Shown here one piece after another: positions 9,604 through 19,126 of a stretch of DNA of 64,000 bases. Under the pieces are notes generated by a model. It searched no databases, was not told the DNA's origin, and worked only from the letters and a program-made list of their open reading frames with translations. This DNA comes from Rubripirellula lacrimiformis (GTDB lineage: Bacteria; Planctomycetota; Planctomycetia; Pirellulales; Pirellulaceae). Position 1 is the stretch's first letter. The number at the start of each line of letters is the position of its first letter. The stretch lies in the NCBI RefSeq assembly GCF_007741535.1, contig NZ_CP036525.1, forward strand, positions 8,478,492-8,542,491. The letters run 5' to 3'. Made by a program: the position numbers and the translations under genes.

Positions 9604-9692
9604 ACAAAAAGTGTCCGCCCTCTATTGCCGGGAACCGGCCCTGCGGGTGCTTTGCACAAAAGGCGTCGGACACTTCCTTTCCGCTCAGTGTT
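9604..9692. repeat. Palindromic intergenic repeat (AAGTGTCCG family)
   Basis: Between nrtB and nrtA, the arms AAGTGTCCG (9609-9617) and CGGACACTT (9667-9675) are inverted around a GC-rich core holding GCCGGGAACCGGCCC. A related half-site with the order AGTGTC...CC...TTGCCGGGA is found inverted at 43884-43920. It could form a hairpin in the nrt transcript and lower expression of genes after nrtA, a common arrangement for binding-protein genes, but that is inference. Confidence 0.5.
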
Positions 9693-9713
9693 ACGGTTGA
9701 TCCGCGATGATCA

Positions 9714-11180
9714 CTATTGACCTGGATTGCCAATTTCAAAGCTGTTGATGTACGCGATCGGATCTTTTGCGTCGTAGGTTTTGCCATCGATAAAATCGGA
9801 CGTTGGCGACCGATAGCCGTCGTAGTCGTCGGCCGGGACTTCATCGGCACTCAAGTAGCCTTCGTCGATCAACAACCGGGCCGCCTGCTGATAGATCGCT
9901 GGCTGATAGATCTTGCGAGCCGTTTCGGCGTACCACTGGGCGGGCTTGGGTTCAGTGATTTGGCCCCATCGACGCATCTGAGTCAGGAACCAAATGCAGT
10001 CGCTGTAGTGCGGATAGGTGGCGTGGTATTTGAAGAACACGTTGAAATCGGGCATCTCGCGAACGTCGTCGGACTGGAAGACGAACGTGCCGGTCATGGA
10101 CCTTTCGATCACGCTGACGTCGGCGCCGACATAGTTGGGACTGCTTAGAATTTGGCAGGCTTCTTGGCGGTTCAGAAAGACGCCGTTTTGGTCAACTGCG
10201 TCCAACCATTTGCCAGCCCGGATCAGTGCTTTGACAACGGCCAGGTGAGTGTTGGGATACTTTTCGTCCCACTGTTTCGTCACACCGAACACCTTTTCCG
10301 GGTTGTTCTTCCAGACGTCGTAGTTCGTGGTTACCGGCACACCAATTCCAGCCACAACGGCCTTCTGGTTCCACGGTTCGCCAACGCAGTAACCCAGAAT
10401 GGTGCCCTGTTCCATCGTGGCAGGCATCTGAGGCGGTGGCGTCACCGACAACAGCACGTCGGCGTCTCGGGTGCCATCCAGGTACCGCTGGTCATAGAAA
10501 CCGGGACTGATCCCGGCCGCTGCCAACCAGTATCGAATTTCGTAGTTGTGGGTGCTGACGGGGAACACCATCCCCATGTTGAAATCTTTGCCCTGTTGCT
10601 TGTACTGGTCGACAATCGGTTTCAACGCGTCCGCGGTGATCGGATGTTTCGGATGGTCCGTTTTCAGATTGGGATCATTCTCTTGCATCCGAGACCAGAT
10701 GTCGTTGGAAACCGTGATCGCGTTTCCGTTGTAATCCAGACTGTAGGCGGTGATCACATCGGCCTTGGTCCCGATGCCGATCGTCGCACCGATCGGTTGA
10801 CCGGCCAACATATGGGCACCGTCTAGTGAGTGATTGATGACCGCGTCTAGCAAGTCTTTCCAGTTCGATTGGGCAGCCAGTTCGACGCTAAGGCCCTCGT
10901 CATCGAAGAAGCCTTTCTCTTTGGCGATCACCAACGGCGCACAGTCAGTCAACTTGATGAACCCGAGTTTCAGGTTGGGCTTTTCGACTTCCAAGCGGAC
11001 GGTTTTCGATGCTGTTTCGTCCTGCAGGCTGTTGGCGAGCGCATCGATGTCAATGTCGACCTTCGCCGCCGCTCGCTCGAGTTCTTCCCAATTGACCGTG
11101 CTGCCAGCACAGCCACCGATCATTGCCACCCAACAGCACACCATGCTCTGCAGTAGACGTTTGGGTGAACGATTCAACAT
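9714..11180 (-). CDS. nrtA: Nitrate-binding lipoprotein of ABC transporter
   Basis: About 488 residues from the ATG at 11180. The open frame reaches a GTG at 11252, but the extra 24 residues would precede the signal peptide. [11 protein letters not shown] starts a basic N-region, then a hydrophobic stretch and the lipobox IGGC, so it should be an anchored lipoprotein. The mature protein matches the NrtA/CmpA periplasmic binding family: [19 protein letters not shown], then the [11 protein letters not shown] and YCVGEPWN regions. It is the first gene of the nitrate cluster. Bicarbonate binding (CmpA) is the main alternative; the nasA and nirA context argues for nitrate. Confidence 0.9.
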   Translation of the reverse strand: MLNRSPKRLLQSMVCCWVAMIGGCAGSTVNWEELERAAAKVDIDIDALANSLQDETASKTVRLEVEKPNLKLGFIKLTDCAPLVIAKEKGFFDDEGLSVELAAQSNWKDLLDAVINHSLDGAHMLAGQPIGATIGIGTKADVITAYSLDYNGNAITVSNDIWSRMQENDPNLKTDHPKHPITADALKPIVDQYKQQGKDFNMGMVFPVSTHNYEIRYWLAAAGISPGFYDQRYLDGTRDADVLLSVTPPPQMPATMEQGTILGYCVGEPWNQKAVVAGIGVPVTTNYDVWKNNPEKVFGVTKQWDEKYPNTHLAVVKALIRAGKWLDAVDQNGVFLNRQEACQILSSPNYVGADVSVIERSMTGTFVFQSDDVREMPDFNVFFKYHATYPHYSDCIWFLTQMRRWGQITEPKPAQWYAETARKIYQPAIYQQAARLLIDEGYLSADEVPADDYDGYRSPTSDFIDGKTYDAKDPIAYINSFEIGNPGQ

Positions 11181-11950
11181 GGCTGCAGATTCACAGTAGG
11201 TTGGAAGAAAAGGGGCGTCTGTGGATGCCGGCTGGGGTGCAAAAATTGTCACCGCCTAGCGAACCTGCTGAGACGCAATCGATCGAACTGCCATGCAAGC
11301 GCGGTGCCCAAACTCGCATCCCCCAGCCGGCAATCGCGATTGCAACGGATCGACCAACACAAGCAATCGGTGTGGTGAGAAAGGAAACCCTTGTCGTGAA
11401 ACTAAAGTTTTGGCGTCCAGCGAGCCGCCGCCGCCATGATTTCGGGGATGCTTGAATCACAGGCACTGTAAACCTAGATGCCCAAAAATCGCGCGATGGG
11501 GGTGCGGTCACGGATCCGTGTGTGCGCAAACCCGCATTCCGAGGACGGATCGCCGCCAAAAACGACGCGTTTCGGCTGCTTAGATTGCGGACCAACGCGG
11601 GCCAACCGTGGCTCGATCCGGTGTATTTGCGGTCGGTTCCCAAGCGGCCCAACCGGACAGGCTGCACCGACCGAATGCGGTACCGACGAACGCCGCTTGA
11701 CCGCCTGTACCGATTACCCGGCTGTATCGATTGCCCGCCTGTGCGGCTTCTAAGGGATCTGGCGGTGAAGGTGCGGTCGGAGGTCGAAGTGGTCGAACAA
11801 CGATGTATGGCGGCGATCTGAATTTGTCCCGGTAGATCGGATTCTACGCAGTGCAATGGACGATTTCGCTTTGGTGGATCCCACTTGGGCGAACGTCTAT
11901 CAACATCAACAAACACCGTCATTGATCTCGCTAGGAAGGCAAAATCAGAC
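11181..11950. other. Divergent intergenic region between nrtA and the porin gene
   Basis: About 770 bp without a credible gene: the open frames here have skewed, Arg/Pro-rich translations. It should hold both divergent promoters and any nitrogen-control site. I see a perfect 12-bp palindrome CACGGATCCGTG at 11510-11521, but no convincing sigma-54 (-24/-12) element and no convincing NtrC or NtcA site by eye. Confidence 0.5.
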
Positions 11951-13633
11951 ATGTCCAATTCAAAACGTAGGTTCACAGGGCTGCTAATCGCGGCCATGGC
12001 TGCTGCAGGAATGCAGCACTCGGCGCCACTGATGGCCCAGGTCACCAGCGCGATCAACGCCGACACAGTGCTGTCAGATCCCGACGCGGTTGGATCGCAG
12101 ATAGCGGTCACCGAGGTCGCTGATCCCCATCAGGTCACGTCGCTGGTGATGGACAGCGAAGTGGCGCCCGTTGGCTTTGATTCCTGCCTGTTGCCCAACC
12201 GTGCCAGCGCATGCGATCAGGCCGGTGACGGTTGCAGTTGCCTAGCGGGATGCGACGAAATCGGCGGCTGTGATGCCTGTGGTTGTGCCTCGGCGACCGC
12301 GAAACCAGCCGCGACGAAAGCAGGCTGTGCTGATTCGCATAAGGGTGTGTTCTATGCAAACGATTTCAGCTATCTGAAAGACCCGTGCAATCAAAGCGAG
12401 TGTTTCGGCGACTGCTTGAAGTTGATGCCCGTTGCCGGTGGCAAGCTTGGCACGCTTGATGTTGGCGGCCAACTGCGGCTGCGATATCACCACGAAGCGG
12501 GCATGGGCCGACAGGCTGGCCGGTCAGGATTCCAGGACACGAAAAACGACTTTTTGTTGTCGCGTTTACGGGTCTACAACAACTGGAAGATCAACAATGA
12601 CGTGCGGGTCTATGCCGAAGGTATCTTCGCGGACGCTACCGCCAACAGCGCCTACATCCCTCGCCCGATCGATCGCAACTCTGCCGATATCCTGAACCTA
12701 TTCGTCGATCTGCAATTGACCGACAACGCCTCGGTTCGCATCGGTCGGCAAGAGTTGTTGTTTGGATCGCAGCGTGTTGTGTCGCCGCTGGATTGGGCCA
12801 ACACTCGGCGTACCTTCGAAGGCGTCCGAGGAACCATCCAAGTCGGCGACTGGACCATCGACCCGTTCTTTACCAACCTGGTCCCCGTCACCGCTTTTGA
12901 TTTTGATGAAGCCGACTATGACCAGTCGTTCTACGGAGTCTATGCATCGGGCAAAGGTTTCGGCGGACACAACACCGACTTGTATTACCTCGGATACGAC
13001 AACGACATCCAAGGTGCTCCGGTCACCACCAATTTCGAGTTGCACACCTTTGGCGGCCGAGTGAACGGCAAACTAGCCAATGGACCGCTAATGTTCGATG
13101 TCGAAGGAGCCTATCAGACGGGCAAACAACAGGGCCTTGGTCTTGACCATCGGGCCGGATTCTTTACCGCCGGTCTGGGATACCAATTCAAGGACGTCGC
13201 CTGGAAACCCACGTTGTGGACGTACTACGATTACGCTTCGGGCAATGATGCCGGTGGTTCATTCAACCGATACAACCAACTGTTCCCGTTGGCTCACAAG
13301 TATCTCGGCTTCATCGATGCCGCCGCGCGTTCGAACATCTCGTCGCCAAACGCTCTGTTGACGATGTCGCCTTCGAAGAAGATGAAACTTCTGGCTTGGT
13401 ACTACTACCTAGGCGCCGACGAAAAAGGGGACGTGATCCCAGGCGTGGCCGTTCCATCCAACCAGAATCTGGTCGACGACGACTTCGGCAACGAATTGGA
13501 CTTGGTCGCCAGTTACACGATTGGACCGCGGTCAGATATCCTGTTCGGCTACTCGCACCTTTGGCGTGGCGACAAGATCATCGGCACCAACGATGCTGAT
13601 TTCTTCTATTCGCAGTACACGCTGAATTTCTAA
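11951..13633 (+). CDS. Outer-membrane beta-barrel porin (alginate-export-like domain), Cys-rich N-terminus
   Basis: 560 residues from the ATG at 11951, preceded by AGGAAGG; the frame stays open upstream to 11885. A signal peptide is visible (KRRFTGLLIAAMAAAG...LMAQ). Residues about 75-150 are unusually cysteine-rich (CSCLAGC, CDACGC, CNQSECFGDC). From about residue 165 to the end, alternating aromatic and polar strands (VGGQLRLRYHHE, VRIGRQELLFGSQRVVSPLDW, closing with YSQYTLNF) resemble the alginate-export/porin family, and the terminal Phe is typical of barrel proteins. It diverges from nrtA and may admit nitrate or other anions. Substrate is unproven. Confidence 0.75.
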   Translation: MSNSKRRFTGLLIAAMAAAGMQHSAPLMAQVTSAINADTVLSDPDAVGSQIAVTEVADPHQVTSLVMDSEVAPVGFDSCLLPNRASACDQAGDGCSCLAGCDEIGGCDACGCASATAKPAATKAGCADSHKGVFYANDFSYLKDPCNQSECFGDCLKLMPVAGGKLGTLDVGGQLRLRYHHEAGMGRQAGRSGFQDTKNDFLLSRLRVYNNWKINNDVRVYAEGIFADATANSAYIPRPIDRNSADILNLFVDLQLTDNASVRIGRQELLFGSQRVVSPLDWANTRRTFEGVRGTIQVGDWTIDPFFTNLVPVTAFDFDEADYDQSFYGVYASGKGFGGHNTDLYYLGYDNDIQGAPVTTNFELHTFGGRVNGKLANGPLMFDVEGAYQTGKQQGLGLDHRAGFFTAGLGYQFKDVAWKPTLWTYYDYASGNDAGGSFNRYNQLFPLAHKYLGFIDAAARSNISSPNALLTMSPSKKMKLLAWYYYLGADEKGDVIPGVAVPSNQNLVDDDFGNELDLVASYTIGPRSDILFGYSHLWRGDKIIGTNDADFFYSQYTLNF

Positions 13634-13739
13634 GCGATCAGCGAGATAGCGATCAGCGACATCCTGTACCCGATCGGCGGCAAAGCATAGGATCTGGCTT
13701 TCCTGTGCCTAGCCGGGTCGGGGTTTTGGTGACCATCGG

Positions 13740-15062
13740 ATGAAGACAATCGACGCCACACGTTCACTGATCGAAAGGCCGTTTGCCCGTGTCTGGGCCG
13801 TGTTCGCGTTGTTGCTGATCGCGTCGACTTGGCGACTGTGGTTTCCATCACAATCCCTGATGACGGGATCCCCGCCGGCCTATCCGTCGGCCCCGCTGTT
13901 CCCGCTGGTCCAGAGCATCGCTGCGGCCAGATTGCCGATGGCGGAGATCGTCACCAGCAGTCTTGTCGTCATCGGTTTGGTGGCGGCCGTCTTGGGCACC
14001 CGTCGGTGGTGCTGGTGGTTGGTCGTCGCCGGCTTGCTGATTTCGTTCATGCTGGACCAACATCGGCTGCAACCGTGGGCCTACCAGTTGGCGATCTATG
14101 GGATGATGTTCGCCACGTTGAACCAACGATCGCTGCGGCGTTGGTTGATCCCGATGGCGGCTAGCGTGTACTTCTATAGCGCCCTGGGAAAGTTTGATTT
14201 CCAGTTCACTCATACGGTGGGCCAAGATTTTCTGCAGACGTTGACCGCGGCCCTGGGCGGGTTCGCCGAACGGATGGATATCGAACAACGATCCAAGCTG
14301 GCATTGTTGTTTCCAGGTCTAGAGATGTTGTTGGCCATCGGAATCCTGTTTCGCCGCACGCGGCCCGCGGCGGGGCTAGGGGTGATGGCGATGCACACAT
14401 CCCTGATCTTCGTGCTTGGTCCTTGGCGACTGGATCACAGCCTGGGCGTTTTGGTTTGGAACGTGGCCTTGCTGTTCCAAGCCTATCGGTGGTTTTGGAT
14501 CGATGCGCGGTCGATCCGGCCAACGGACGACAAGGTGCCCAGCAAGAACCAGCTGGACGAATCGGAGTCCCATCCGACTCCGACCGACGTCCATTCCGTG
14601 CTGCCGAATTCGGTTGCCGCACCGTTTGTGATCGGGGTCGTGATCTTTGCCTTGATCGCGCCGTTGGGGGAACGATCAGGATGGTGGGACCATTGGTTGT
14701 CATGGTCGCTGTATTCACCCCACACCAGCCGAGTGGATATTCAAGTCCATCGCACAGCCGTGTCCGAATTCGATGATTCGGTCGCAGCCCTGTTTGATCC
14801 CGACAACGATGGCGACGGTTGGCAGACTCTGGCGATGGATCGATGGTCGCTGCAATCCCGCAAGGTTCCAATCTATCCGCAGGCCAGATACCAATTGGCG
14901 ATCGCATCGATGTTTGCTGATCGTCATGATTTGGGCAGCGAGATCCGCGGCCGGTTCCAAGGCGTTTCGGATCGGTGGACCGGCCAACGATCCGAAAACT
15001 TTCTATTCAATGCTGCCGACATCGATCGAGCCAGAAGACAATACTGGCTGTCACGACCGTGA
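13740..15062 (+). CDS. Polytopic membrane protein, HTTM/DoxX-like
   Basis: 440 residues with about nine hydrophobic segments between residues 15 and 320, then a soluble C-terminal part of about 110 residues. The segment YFYSALGKFDFQFTHTVGQD resembles the conserved stretch of HTTM/vitamin K-dependent carboxylase-like and DoxX-like membrane proteins, where Lys follows a small-residue helix; I do not recognise an exact family. The C-terminal part contains DPDNDGDGW, an Asp-rich stretch like a calcium-binding loop. It faces convergently the TPR gene downstream (75 bp). Function unknown. Confidence 0.6.
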   Translation: MKTIDATRSLIERPFARVWAVFALLLIASTWRLWFPSQSLMTGSPPAYPSAPLFPLVQSIAAARLPMAEIVTSSLVVIGLVAAVLGTRRWCWWLVVAGLLISFMLDQHRLQPWAYQLAIYGMMFATLNQRSLRRWLIPMAASVYFYSALGKFDFQFTHTVGQDFLQTLTAALGGFAERMDIEQRSKLALLFPGLEMLLAIGILFRRTRPAAGLGVMAMHTSLIFVLGPWRLDHSLGVLVWNVALLFQAYRWFWIDARSIRPTDDKVPSKNQLDESESHPTPTDVHSVLPNSVAAPFVIGVVIFALIAPLGERSGWWDHWLSWSLYSPHTSRVDIQVHRTAVSEFDDSVAALFDPDNDGDGWQTLAMDRWSLQSRKVPIYPQARYQLAIASMFADRHDLGSEIRGRFQGVSDRWTGQRSENFLFNAADIDRARRQYWLSRP

Positions 15063-15136
15063 CCGGGCCGATGATTTGCGATTCCCGACGACGGATCGTT
15101 CCCACCGCGATCTTCCAATCAAGGTCAGCCACAAGG

Positions 15137-16465
15137 CTACAACGACTGAGTGTCGGCGATGTTTTGTTCGCGGGTCGCTGCGTCAAAGAATCCGTTTTCG
15201 CGTAGCACTTCCGAACGTTGCCGGTGCAGCAGCGGGTTGGCGGGCAGCACCTTGGTTGCCGTTTCCAGCCAGTCTCTGGCTTTCACCCAATCAAACTGGC
15301 GATACGTCGATGCGACGGAGGCTAGTTTTTCCGGATCGGCTTGGCGGATCACTTCCGAGCGCGCGTAACGCAACGTATCGACGACGGAATTGGCGCGATA
15401 GAACCGATCCATCGCTTCGCCGGCACGATCATGCTGCGATTTTTGGGTCAGCGCGTCTGCCAGCAAATAGTTCAAACTAGCGTCCTCGGGAAAGAACTTT
15501 AACATCGGCGTCAACGTCGAAATCACGTCATCGGGTTGATGCTGCAAACTGTAGTACTGGGCCAGTCGACGGCCAGCCGGATAGACGGATGCATCGCTGC
15601 GAGCGATCGGTTCTAGAATGCGAACGGCATCGGATTGCCGCTGCATTCGCCACAACGTTTCCGCCATCTGGATCCGAATGTCCCACCGCTCGGGCGCCGA
15701 TTCCAATGCATCTTGATAGGCCACCAATGCAGCGCCATCTTGCGATCGATTGGATAGGATTTGTGCCTTGCCAAGGTGGCTTTCTACCAACGCGTGATCG
15801 CGTCTGGCCGATTCGGTAAACATCGTGAGCGCTGAATCTTCATCGTCACTGCGAAGGTCGATAAACCCTTTCCAGTAGTACGGGCGACCGTCGCTTGGGA
15901 ACTGTTCGATCCATCGATCTAGCAAATCGATTGCCGAAGACGTCTGACCTAAACCCGCGTGCCCCAACGCGTAGGCTTCGTAGATCGCGGGCCGATCGTC
16001 AGGCGCCTGATCCAAATGGATTTCTAGTTTCTGCAACAGTGCAGGGTTCAGGTCCCCGTTCTGTACATCCAAAAGATCTCGTTCACGTTGGACAGCTTGG
16101 CGATCGAAACCGCCTGACGTCGCGGTGCGAAGATGTTCCTGGGCCAGCGCGTATCCGTCTTGTTGGCGGGCCACCCGGGCCAGCAAATAATAGACTCGTC
16201 CGCGGTCCATCCCCCACGCCGGATAGTCGGCCAGGTGCTGTTGCGCTTTCTGGAATCGCCACTGCCCAATGGCCTGTTCGGCATGCTGGATGTGTCGCCC
16301 CGGTATCCACCAAAGCATCCCAGCGATCACCACCAACGTGGCCAGGACGGCCGCAACGAGCGTGCGAACACTTCTTCGTTTACGATCATTCTGGACTTCG
16401 CCGGGCGGTTGGCGCCGATCGACATGCTCCTTTCCAGAACCGTTCTTCCTGTGTCGTTTTGCCAT
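15137..16465 (-). CDS. TPR-repeat membrane-anchored protein
   Basis: 442 residues: a basic cytoplasmic N-terminus (MAKRHRKNGSGKEH), one transmembrane segment near residues 33-50 (TLVAAVLATLVVIAGMLWWI), then a long helical solvent-exposed region made of tetratricopeptide-like repeats (for example QWRFQKAQQHLADYPAWG and the ALNYLLADALTQ type helices). It follows the FG-GAP lipoprotein gene by 2 bp on the same strand and is certainly co-transcribed with it. It is probably a periplasm-facing interaction scaffold for that partner; the specific role is unknown. Confidence 0.7.
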   Translation of the reverse strand: MAKRHRKNGSGKEHVDRRQPPGEVQNDRKRRSVRTLVAAVLATLVVIAGMLWWIPGRHIQHAEQAIGQWRFQKAQQHLADYPAWGMDRGRVYYLLARVARQQDGYALAQEHLRTATSGGFDRQAVQRERDLLDVQNGDLNPALLQKLEIHLDQAPDDRPAIYEAYALGHAGLGQTSSAIDLLDRWIEQFPSDGRPYYWKGFIDLRSDDEDSALTMFTESARRDHALVESHLGKAQILSNRSQDGAALVAYQDALESAPERWDIRIQMAETLWRMQRQSDAVRILEPIARSDASVYPAGRRLAQYYSLQHQPDDVISTLTPMLKFFPEDASLNYLLADALTQKSQHDRAGEAMDRFYRANSVVDTLRYARSEVIRQADPEKLASVASTYRQFDWVKARDWLETATKVLPANPLLHRQRSEVLRENGFFDAATREQNIADTQSL

Positions 16466-16467
16466 CG

Positions 16468-18081
16468 CTAGGGATTCGTCCGATTGCGAAAATAGACCAC
16501 CGGATCCGACATGCGGGTGTCTTGGTCGTAACGCCCTAGCAGCAGATCCAGATCATCGTCGCCATCAAGATCCATCAATTCACAGGATGCCCAATCGCAT
16601 TGGCCCGACAGTAGACGATGGCGGGCAAATTCACCGGGGGCGGTCTGTTCCAACCAGATCGCACCATCGAATCGATCATCCGCGGATCGATCGGAATCCG
16701 ATGCGTCGAACGAGGCAGATCGACTGATCAAGGCCACCGCAGCGATGTCCAAATCACCATCCAGATCGATATCACCAACGACCGCGCGGTAGACGCCTGG
16801 CATCGAAGTCAATCGGTGATGCGTGAAGGGAAACTCGCCTTCGTTTTCAAGCCAAGCGATGCCATGAAATGGCTTGGCCGTATGGTCGTCGAACGTGTCC
16901 CCGTTGGTGTACAAGATATCCAGGTCACCGTCCTGATCCAAATCCGTGACCTCGATGCCGCTGGACGCATAAGCCGGATCGGCGGCTGCAAAAATTCGGC
17001 GGGTATCGAATTGGCCGTTGCCAAGGTTCAGATGAACATCCATGGTTTCATGTTGCTGTGACACCAACGTGACAATGTCCATCCGTCCGTCCCCGTTGAT
17101 GTCGACCGGTGGAACGTGGATGGCTCCGTTGCGATCATCGATCACACGCGACTGGAATTGTGGAATGCCGTCGACCAGTCCGGTGTTGGTCAGCAGATGG
17201 ATCGCCCCTTCGAATCGAAACCCAAACTCGGCAACGACAATGTCTTGGTCACCGTCTTGGTCATAATCGATTGGCCTGGCGTCACATACTCGGGACAGCC
17301 CCGTCTGCAGAAGTTCGGTTTTCCATCGCTGGTTCGCCGCGTCGGTGGCTTGCGGCGCCGCATCGCGGCCCTGCACATTCGAATGGATCCAGCATAGCGT
17401 GCCATAGCGTTGGTCGGCCGGAACGATGCTGCCCATGTCGGCAACCAGATAGTCGATTTCACCATCCCCGTCTAAGTCGGTCGGTTCTGAATGGACCGGA
17501 TCGGCCACCTGTGTCAGCACGGTGGGTTCGATACGCCCCTGATCGATCGCCATTCGAGTGACTTGGCCACTGTACAGATCGCAGACCAAAAACTGTCCGT
17601 GATCGAGCCGACGGAGGTGGGTCACCGAGCGGAGCTGCGGCTGATTCGCGATTTCAATCTTTTCAAATCGCTGGGCGGTGTCCGGCGTGTTGTCAGTTCC
17701 AACGAGCGTGAAGTCGTATTCGTCGGGTGCGTGAGATTCGAACCACGCCACCGTCGCCTCCAAATCCGTCGGCACCAGATCGGTTCGAAGCGATTCGTGG
17801 TAGATTTGGAATGCGGTTTCGACTTCGTGCCGCCAACGGTGACGGGGGAAACTGGCGGGTGGCGGGAACACGTGGCAATCCCCGCAAAACGCTGCGATGG
17901 CGACGTCCGATTTCGGGCGATCCCGGTCGGTTGCTAGATCGGTGGCGTCCATCATCCCAACGGCATCGGGCGAAGGTCCGCACCCGACCACGCACAGCAA
18001 CAGCGAACCCACCATCCAAATCGCCACCGAACTCACCATCCAGGGGCGTCGGTTGGGAGAGTAACAGCAACGACTATTCAT
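16468..18081 (-). CDS. FG-GAP/VCBS-repeat lipoprotein with a CxxCH motif
   Basis: 537 residues. The N-terminus has Arg residues, a hydrophobic stretch and a lipobox (LCVVGC), predicting lipidation. A short segment AAFCGDCHVFPPP near residue 66 carries C-x2-C-H, the covalent heme c motif. The rest is a series of Asp-rich calcium-binding loops of FG-GAP/VCBS type (DLDGDGEIDYL, DYDQDGDQDIV, DINGDGRMDIV, DLDQDGDLDIL, DIDLDGDLDIA, DLDGDDDLDLL), expected to fold as a beta-propeller. Whether heme is bound is uncertain because only one short cytochrome-like segment is present. Operon partner: the TPR gene. Confidence 0.75.
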   Translation of the reverse strand: MNSRCCYSPNRRPWMVSSVAIWMVGSLLLCVVGCGPSPDAVGMMDATDLATDRDRPKSDVAIAAFCGDCHVFPPPASFPRHRWRHEVETAFQIYHESLRTDLVPTDLEATVAWFESHAPDEYDFTLVGTDNTPDTAQRFEKIEIANQPQLRSVTHLRRLDHGQFLVCDLYSGQVTRMAIDQGRIEPTVLTQVADPVHSEPTDLDGDGEIDYLVADMGSIVPADQRYGTLCWIHSNVQGRDAAPQATDAANQRWKTELLQTGLSRVCDARPIDYDQDGDQDIVVAEFGFRFEGAIHLLTNTGLVDGIPQFQSRVIDDRNGAIHVPPVDINGDGRMDIVTLVSQQHETMDVHLNLGNGQFDTRRIFAAADPAYASSGIEVTDLDQDGDLDILYTNGDTFDDHTAKPFHGIAWLENEGEFPFTHHRLTSMPGVYRAVVGDIDLDGDLDIAAVALISRSASFDASDSDRSADDRFDGAIWLEQTAPGEFARHRLLSGQCDWASCELMDLDGDDDLDLLLGRYDQDTRMSDPVVYFRNRTNP

Positions 18082-18166
18082 CCGAGCACTTTTCGCGACG
18101 ACGGTGGAAGCGATCGACGAACCCCCGTGATGCAGAGGTTCGGAACCGACGACGAATCATGGGTCC

Positions 18167-18427
18167 TTAGATGCCCATCTGTTGCAACATGTCGGCGATT
18201 CGCCCCAACGTTTCGGTCAACCGCGGGTGCGACTGTTCGAACGTGGTCGCCGCATGGGTGACATTGTCGCTTAGCTGTGACGTCGTTTGCGAATTCTTCT
18301 TCAGCACCACTTCGATTTCGGCCATCGTGGTTTGCAATTTTTCGACATCTTGTGGATCCAGATCCTGGGCATCGGACAGTTCGCGGTGGACGACTTCCAG
18401 TGCCTCGGTCAACTCGCGGTGGTTCAT
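18167..18427 (-). CDS. DUF4404 family small helical protein
   Basis: 86 residues from ATG at 18427 (MNHRELTEALEVVHRELSDA); the frame is open to 18508, but the upstream part is Pro/Ser-rich and unlike the family. It is a short all-helical, charged protein with heptad-like spacing, consistent with DUF4404, which has no known function. It stands alone between the FG-GAP lipoprotein gene and a DUF4112 gene, all on the minus strand. Confidence 0.7.
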   Translation of the reverse strand: MNHRELTEALEVVHRELSDAQDLDPQDVEKLQTTMAEIEVVLKKNSQTTSQLSDNVTHAATTFEQSHPRLTETLGRIADMLQQMGI

Positions 18428-18584
18428 AACGGTCTCGAAAAATGGATTCAGGGACGACGGGAAATCTGCGGCAGGCGAACCTGGTGATGGCGGATCGTGG
18501 TCAAACAACCGTGGTCGGCCGTCTGTTGCCTTACGCTGCTTATTCTAGTCGACAACCCCATCCAAGGCGATCGATGGATCGGCA

Positions 18585-18947
18585 TCAGTCCGTCTTGGTT
18601 TGCCGAGCGATTTCCCGACGCAGCAGGTTGGCGCTGCGGCGATTGCTCTTCCAAAATATGTCAAAGATGTCGCCCAGAAAGGGGATCACGCCGATTAGGA
18701 AATCGATCAGTGCGTACCACAACATCTTCAGATAGACCCGTTTGCGGGCCCCGGCACGATAGGCCTGCGTCAGCAGGTAACCGTGCATCAAAAGGCCTGC
18801 AAAGTCGCCGATCGCCGGGATGAACCCGATCAGGCTGTCCCACCCCAATCGCACCTTGATGATCGGAATTTCGATGGCTTCGTCCATCAACTTGGCAAAC
18901 CATTCGGTCCGCATCTGGATTTGTCGAAGCTGTTCGTCGTCGGGCAT
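18585..18947 (-). CDS. DUF4112 family membrane protein
   Basis: 120 residues from ATG at 18947 (MPDDEQLRQIQMR). Two Gly/Pro-containing hydrophobic hairpins are visible (LGWDSLIGFIPAIGDFAGLL and FLIGVIPFLGDIFDIFWKS), the duplicated GxxPxxGD pattern of DUF4112. The C-terminus is basic. Function unknown. The frame continues upstream to 19043, but the extra residues do not fit the family. Confidence 0.8.
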   Translation of the reverse strand: MPDDEQLRQIQMRTEWFAKLMDEAIEIPIIKVRLGWDSLIGFIPAIGDFAGLLMHGYLLTQAYRAGARKRVYLKMLWYALIDFLIGVIPFLGDIFDIFWKSNRRSANLLRREIARQTKTD

Positions 18948-19126
18948 GGGGGACCATCGAAGGATGAAACGGATCGGGTGGAACGCAGAACAACGGATAG
19001 GCACCCAATTGGCTGGCAACTTACACTGTGGCAGCGGCGTCAATCGGGACGACCATGATGCCGCGATCGGTTCGCAGTCTGGTGACGGACGCGCGTGTTG
19101 AATTTCACATCCGGAGACCTTCGTTC

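Noticed and set aside
11191..12111. Minus-strand frame of 306 residues running from the porin signal peptide into the intergenic gap
   Set aside because: Composition is Arg/Ser-rich and erratic, it is antisense to the porin N-terminus, and no domain is visible.
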